NCBI GenBank assembly: GCA_007922225.1
Contig: ML679962.1
Span: 35,261,563-35,325,562 of the forward strand
DNA length: 64,000 nucleotides
Direction: 5' to 3'
DNA from: Emydura subglobosa
Lineage: Eukaryota > Chordata > Testudines > Chelidae
Below the pieces are notes generated by a model. The model worked only from the letters and a program-made list of their open reading frames with translations. It was not told where the DNA came from and did not search any database. Below are positions 60,801 to 64,000 of the stretch, one piece after another. Positions within the stretch are counted from its first letter, which is position 1. Each line of letters begins with the position of its first letter. A program made the position numbers and the translations under genes.

Positions 60801-62070
60801 AGAAACTCTGATTTGTTAAAATGGTGTTTGCTGAAAGTGGGGAATGGAGATACATGCCAGATGCTTCAAAGTGTGGGAGGATTCATCAAAGTCAGAGGTA
60901 CTTTCAAGAGCCAGACTGAAAAACATTCAGTAAAATAGGCCTCACTTCTATATATTAATTCCCAATGATGTTCATCTCATGAATCTTGTTCCCTGCCATA
61001 ACCTGCTGCTATATGCTTCATAAGTGACTTTTGAACCAAGCAAGAGTAATCTGTTTTCTTTTGTCCACATTGTGCAGTTACACAGGTCCTACAGTGCATG
61101 TTACCAAAATAACAATGGAGAACAGTGCGAGTTTACAGTTTGGTTCAGTCCAACTTGTTTTACCTAGAAAAACAAGAAGTTGCATGAAATCTACAACAAC
61201 CAAATTTCCTTCCTGTAGAAGTAACATTTTTACTACCAGAGAGAGCTCTTGCATCTATATTTGAGAAGAGTAATGACCTCTAGGGGCCAGTTAGTTTAAT
61301 CACAGGTGTGTATTTGTGTTTACATTGCACATAACAAAGGGAAATGGACCACATTTCCCCCATGCAGGGTCTCCTATGTTGGGCTGAGGAAATTCTGCTA
61401 GTATCTGCTACCTAGTTTATATAGAATTCCCCAATCACTTTGCTTTTTGTTGCGACCATTTTCTGTCCTTTATTTGTACGTTGGTCTGTTTTGATACTAA
61501 GCTCTTAGGGGCAAGGACTTTGTTAAAGTACTTCACACACTTTTGCTGCTATATAAATGATAATGCTGATACATTTTTAGATTAAGAGAGTTTAGTTAGT
61601 AATACTTTCAGGGAAACAACACCATTAGTTGCTTTTGACAGGTAACTAACATTACCATAGTATTACCAATACATACATTACCAATACAACAGCGAATGTA
61701 TTAGGGAAAACTGAAAAGATGCAATGAAAGCTAAGATGCAACAACAACTGCTGTAAAATGAACGTGCACTGAGTATGCAGTTGGATTTTAATTTCTTTTT
61801 TAACTTAAACATTCCTTTTATTTGCTTTCTTTATTAGTATTACTTCCAGCAAAATACAATTTGCTCTCTATAAGATAATTTGGGAGTAAGCTGTCTCCCA
61901 GAAGTCCAGTGATGACTTGGTGTAGTGCCACTGGTCTCTTCTGGAGATGATTCATGGAGTACTTACCAGCAGGACTCCAAAATGGGTAAGATGGTTACAA
62001 TAACAGATTGTGGAATTCAGATCTGTGGAATTCACTTCACACCCTGATGTATTCCAACCACCCAGTCCAT
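48706..62070 (-). CDS. ADGRG4: ADGRG4 (GPR112), GPS, seven-transmembrane and tail exons; 5' part beyond the window
   Basis: Known: an adhesion GPCR of the ADGRG group, with a very large N-terminus and a GPS/GAIN autoproteolysis site; in mammals it marks enterochromaffin/neuroendocrine cells. Seen: seven exons, 62070-61967, 60500-60379, 58096-57828, 56387-56291, 55002-54713, 53807-53706 and 48876-48706, join in frame (1155 nt, 385 codons) with GT-AG introns. The GPS has C-x-C ([14 protein letters not shown]), with predicted cleavage HL|T, followed by TM1 ([20 protein letters not shown]). TM2-TM3 carry [20 protein letters not shown], and TM6 has [18 protein letters not shown]7 ends [17 protein letters not shown]. 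The tail has [20 protein letters not shown]. The human order next to BRS3 and HTATSF1 is preserved. No break was seen. Confidence 0.95.
49550..50247 (+). mobile_element. CR1 LINE fragment (pre-RT and RT text)
   Basis: Readable protein-like text includes [17 protein letters not shown] near 49988-50040, [18 protein letters not shown] and [10 protein letters not shown] at 50036-50140. It is a decayed CR1 in the plus orientation, antisense to ADGRG4. The left boundary is approximate. Confidence 0.75.
50248..50678 (-). mobile_element. CR1 LINE 3' end, inserted in opposite orientation
   Basis: It starts GATTCATAGATTGAAAGGTC and AGAAGGGACCATTTTGATTA, the reversed CR1 3' end, and runs to GGCACGTTTTCTAATCC. 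It interrupts plus-orientation CR1 text, so it inserted later. Confidence 0.85.
50693..50889. mobile_element. fold-back (self-complementary) repeat with perfect 14-bp target duplication
   Basis: AATCAATAATGTAA occurs at 50679-50692 and again at 50890-50903, exactly flanking the insert. The left half (CAACGAGAGTCCCGTAGCAC, TTTAAAGATTAACACAATTA, TAGGCATAAG) and the right half (CTTATGCCTGCAGAAATTAA, GTTAATCTTTAAAGTGCTAC, AGGACTCTCATTG) are inverted copies about 65 bp long. A unique right tail reads ACAGACTACCAGGGCTACCC. A turtle-wide repeat family is recognised, class uncertain. The 14-bp duplication points to retroposition rather than a cut-and-paste element. Confidence 0.85.
50904..51945 (+). 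mobile_element. CR1 LINE, RT C-terminus and 3' end (two joined pieces)
   Basis: Text at 51192-51416 translates to [18 protein letters not shown] and [20 protein letters not shown], the CR1 RT end. The tail holds AAGTTCATGGAGGATAGATC, CACTGTCAGAAGACAGGATA and CTGGGCTAGATGGACCATTG, then TTCTTATGTTCTAA. A repeated RT-type passage before 51100 shows that two CR1 copies abut. Confidence 0.85.
51946..52650 (+). mobile_element. CR1 LINE fragment, second copy in tandem
   Basis: It resumes RT-end text (CAGGCTATTGTAATGGAT, GTGATGAAAATGATTAAGGA, TCTCTTCTCCCTGAGGC, GCTTAACTTGTGGAACTCAT) and ends GATACTGGACTAGATGGACC. Same orientation as the preceding copy. Confidence 0.8.
52651..53705 (-). other. ADGRG4: ADGRG4 intron, 3' part, no feature recognised
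   Basis: Intronic sequence between the TM7-tail exon and the distal tail exon. No clear repeat was identified here. Confidence 0.6.
53706..53807 (-). CDS. ADGRG4: ADGRG4 exon: end of TM7 and proximal tail
   Basis: Acceptor CCCTTAG|GGCTC, donor TCTG|GTAAAA. It encodes [20 protein letters not shown] and [13 protein letters not shown]. It is 102 nt, phase 1 in and out. Confidence 0.94.
53925..54238 (+). mobile_element. CR1 LINE 3' end
   Basis: GTTTGGCTGGTGGGTCTTGC, GGCAGGAATTTTCCCCCC, TTCTGTGGCCTGCAACATG and ATGATCATGATGGTCCCTTC are the CR1 3' UTR, ending AAAGTCTGTAAGTCTTTGAG. It lies in an ADGRG4 intron, antisense to the gene. Confidence 0.9.
54713..55002 (-). CDS. ADGRG4: ADGRG4 exon: TM5-TM7
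   Basis: Acceptor CCTGTAG|TTGCTGG, donor CAAG|GTAATT. It encodes the loop-2 cysteine (FCWIQDD), TM5 ([20 protein letters not shown]), a basic loop 3 and TM6 with [15 protein letters not shown]7 begins [13 protein letters not shown]. It is 290 nt, phase 2 to phase 1. Confidence 0.96.
55275..56100 (+). mobile_element. CR1 LINE 3' region
   Basis: It starts in diverged RT-end text (GAGCTGATTTTATTCTCACT) and finishes with AGAATTCTTTCCCAGGTGTC, GGAATTTTCCCCTGGGTCAG, ACTAGATGATCGTGATGC and TATGAGTCTATGAG. It lies in the intron before the TM5-TM7 exon. Confidence 0.9.
56106..56284 (+). repeat. intragenic direct repeat, copy A
   Basis: GGAGATTAGCATGAGATAGA, AGAAATAAAAGGAGACAGGA and ACTTCAAATA are shared with 58381-58559 in the same orientation. 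Copy A ends right at the splice donor of the 56291-56387 exon and is preceded directly by the CR1 3' end. Confidence 0.9.
56291..56387 (-). CDS. ADGRG4: ADGRG4 exon: TM4 end and extracellular loop 2
   Basis: Acceptor GCTATTAG|GAATACC, donor CTTT|GTAAGT. It encodes [20 protein letters not shown] and [11 protein letters not shown]. It is 97 nt, phase 1 to phase 2. It is too short to stand out as a frame and was placed by exact frame and splice fit. Confidence 0.92.
56388..57827 (-). other. ADGRG4: ADGRG4 intron, no gene recognised
   Basis: It includes a weak palindromic-repeat fragment (GGACCAAATTCTGCTTTTGG, near 57063) and a GC-richer part at 57200-57760 of unknown nature. Confidence 0.55.
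57828..58096 (-). CDS. ADGRG4: ADGRG4 exon: TM2-TM3 and start of TM4
   Basis: Acceptor TATTTTAG|CAAGC, donor TGGG|GTAAGT. It encodes [56 protein letters not shown] and the conserved [12 protein letters not shown], ending KFCIAGW. It is 269 nt, phase 2 to phase 1. Confidence 0.95.
58381..58559 (+). repeat. intragenic direct repeat, copy B
   Basis: It pairs with copy A at 56106: both carry GGCAGAGAGATT, CCAAAAAGAAAGAGA, GAGAAGGAGATTAGCATGAG, AGGAGACAGGAT and AGAACTTCAAATA. Copy B is in the intron upstream of the TM2-TM3 exon in transcript order. Confidence 0.9.
58919..59180 (+). mobile_element. CR1 LINE 3' end
   Basis: CTCATGGAGGATAGGTTCAT, GGCCACTGTCGGAAGACAGG, TAGATGGACCACTGGTCTGA and TCCAGTATGGCTGTTCCTAT form the CR1 3' end, close to that at 51.9 kb. 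Confidence 0.9.
59181..60378 (-). other. ADGRG4: ADGRG4 intron, no feature recognised
   Basis: It contains an A-rich run at about 59475-59489. Minus-strand frames at 59499-60133 have no recognised family and lack splice-fit to ADGRG4. Confidence 0.6.
60379..60500 (-). CDS. ADGRG4: ADGRG4 exon: Stachel follow-on and TM1
   Basis: Acceptor ACCTAG|GACTT, donor CTTGA|GTAAGT. It encodes [20 protein letters not shown] and [20 protein letters not shown]. It is 122 nt, phase 0 to phase 2. Confidence 0.94.
60501..61966 (-). other. ADGRG4: ADGRG4 intron between GPS and TM1 exons
   Basis: AT-rich, no repeat or exon recognised. Confidence 0.65.
61967..62070 (-). CDS. ADGRG4: ADGRG4 exon: GPS motif
   Basis: Acceptor GTACAG|ATGG, donor CTG|GTAAGT. 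It encodes [20 protein letters not shown] and [15 protein letters not shown]. The HL|T cleavage triad is intact, so autoproteolysis is predicted. It needs one base from the upstream exon, which was not found in 62071-64000. Confidence 0.94.
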
Positions 62071-64000
62071 CTGTACAATACAGAAAGGGATTTTTAACCA
62101 GAGTTAGTCATATCGAGTAATTTATAGCTCTGAAAAATGCAGGAGGTGTGATTGTGAGCTCAAGTTAGTACAGATCGGAGGACCAGCTAATAGCACACAT
62201 GGGTGAGATTTCACACAGGAACACGTGTCTTGAATTGCTGTCTGAGATTAGAATAGCTAAAGTTTATGGATGAAACTTTGGGAATGAAAAAACATATATC
62301 TAGTACAACATTTGGGGAGAGAGAGAGAGGTTGGCTAGATTACATCTAAGGAAGTGGGGACACTTGTCCACAAGTATTGGAAGGGTGGAGATGAACACTC
62401 TGCCTGGAAGCCAGAACTCCCCTCCTGTTATTTATTTATAACTTATTTACGTGGCCAGCATCACATATTCAGATTCTGCAGAATCTAAGCTCTCAGTTAA
62501 AAGAAGAAATTTCTAGCATTGAAGATTGCAAAGAAAACCGCCCAAACATGAGCTGATTGTAAACTAATATACTGTTGTCTTCCTGAATCTGCAGAAAGTG
62601 TGGGCCAAATTCCAATTTCAGCTACGCTAGAATGACATCATTAATTTAGTCGGGTAACTGAGCAGAACATTAATCTTTTGTTGCAAAATCATATGTAAAG
62701 CTTGATTCGTGTATTTTATGGGAAACGTGATCTCCCCAATCTCTTTATTCATCTGCCTTCAAGCGCCCTATTTTGGAGCAGGCTACCCTTCCAGATAGAG
62801 CTGAATGCGGCTGAAGGGACTCACTGGAGACTGATAGGAAGCAACCCTTCTCAAGCATTTTGGAGCTCTTTTAGATTTGTTTTCAATTTAACTCTAATTT
62901 GTTAGATTCACCCTGCTACACTCAATAGATTTAAGTGCATGCAGTGATTTTCTGCCATTTCTAACCAAGAGATCAGCTAGTCCTTCTTTTGAGCACTTTG
63001 GGGAGGAAAATATTTTTGTTGTTGGGAGCTGTTTCATCTTACCAGAAAGTGTGTTATATGTAGCTGGTCCACATTAAAAGCAAAAGTGGAACACAAATGA
63101 GATGGGCCAATCCTGGATCCTGTCACCCATGAATTCTGAGAACTTTCAGATTTGAACCTTGATCCAAATTCCACGGTTAGCCCCTTTGTCTATAATGGGC
63201 CAGACCAAAACCTTGGATCCAGAGACTCCTGCGAGTTCAGAACCCTAATCCAAATTTTGTGGTTTGAGCCTCCCCCAGCTCTGATTCTCCACTGACCCTC
63301 GTACTATACCTGTGTCGCTACACTGCAGTCAAAGGATTTGTACCAGTGTAAATGAGGGCAGCATTAGGCCTAACATGCCTGCTCAACGAACTTCAGGGAG
63401 CATTTTCAATAAGGATGACCTGTCCAACCGCATTGCTGTTTAATGAGCTAGAGAGATGAACAGCACCTCCCTAAGCTAAGCATACTCCTCTGAATGAGTC
63501 CTGGCCTTTTGCAGGTCTCTGGTGAAGATGACTATAATAATACTACTGTGAATGTCTAAAGAACTTTCCAGCTGAGTATCTTATCGTCCTTAACAACTAT
63601 TAACAAACAGGGATGAAATTGTTATCCCCATTTTACAAGTGGGTGAGTGTCAGAGTCAGGAACAGAAAACTCAGAACTTTGGGCCTTATGCATTTATAAT
63701 GCAGTGATTACTATAGATCTATCCCCTGACTCCCAGTTTTGTGCCTAGCCTCCCTTAGGGGTTTTATTCAGACCCGGTCATTTATACCTACTTATTATTC
63801 AAACATTTGAAACTTACATTAATCAAATCAGTTTTATTCTTAAGTAAATTTAGTTTTACTTAGTTTTAGATTTATTTTTACTCTTCACTATTCATGTTGA
63901 TGCTTCATTACATGTACTGCTAGATAAACCCCCCCCGTAATAACACTGACTGTATTGGTTGTCACGGGATGGCTGAGTCCTTGAGGGAAGGTGGAACCCA
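62071..64000 (-). other. ADGRG4: ADGRG4 intron upstream of the GPS exon, partial
   Basis: No exon for the preceding GAIN segment (expected to carry the first GPS Cys and Trp) was found. A diverged MIR-like fragment, reversed, lies near 63530-63735 (GTTATCCCCATTTTACAAGT). Confidence 0.6.

Noticed and set aside
1..64000. CRISPR arrays, operons, ribosome binding sites, prophage-type modules
   Set aside because: The window is vertebrate nuclear DNA with spliced genes; no spaced direct-repeat array or prokaryotic gene organisation is present.
1..64000. tRNA, rRNA or known microRNA genes
   Set aside because: No cloverleaf, ribosomal segment or recognised microRNA hairpin was seen; hairpins present are MITE-type repeats.

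Overview
This is vertebrate nuclear DNA with split genes, long AT-rich introns, one CpG island and many interspersed repeats. The repeat set is mostly CR1 LINEs, with hAT and PIF/Harbinger DNA elements and old CORE-SINE/MIR and L2-like pieces, and no Alu, B1 or L1. With the amount of CR1 and the exact repeat families seen, this fits a turtle best. A crocodilian is the main alternative. The species call is inference from repeat recognition.

Three protein-coding genes lie on the minus strand: ADGRG4 (GPR112), then BRS3, then HTATSF1. Their 5'-to-3' order runs from high to low coordinates. The same order and common strand occur at human Xq26.3, so this is a conserved amniote block. HTATSF1 (1032-9508) enters with its first six coding exons: the N-terminus, RRM1 and the start of the second RRM-like domain. 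The rest lies beyond base 1. It starts in a CpG island at about 9.05-10.64 kb. BRS3 (26074-30583) is complete, with three coding exons and 393 residues, an intact class A peptide receptor. ADGRG4 is partial. The GPS cleavage motif, all seven membrane segments and part of the cytoplasmic tail are encoded by seven exons between 62070 and 48706. The large extracellular part lies beyond base 64000, and the last tail exon, if there is one, was not found.

Layout: 1-9.5 kb HTATSF1; 9.0-10.6 kb CpG island; 10.6-26 kb intergenic, with a CR1 split by a GC-rich minisatellite-like block, hAT and Harbinger-type elements and a TG/TA microsatellite; 26-30.6 kb BRS3; 30.6-48.7 kb spacer and possible ADGRG4 3' region, with a local duplication, hAT elements, a CR1 and a decayed 4-kb autonomous PIF/Harbinger transposon; 48.7-62.1 kb ADGRG4 exons among CR1 copies, including a nested CR1 pile at 49.5-52.65 kb.

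The genes do not form a functional pathway: one is a nuclear transcription/splicing cofactor and two are plasma membrane receptors. No new gene system was found. The most notable observations are a pair of direct repeats that flank two ADGRG4 exons whose joint loss would keep the reading frame, a fold-back element with a perfect 14-bp target duplication, the two-gene Harbinger fossil, a GC-AG intron in HTATSF1, and hAT elements with readable 8-bp target duplications.
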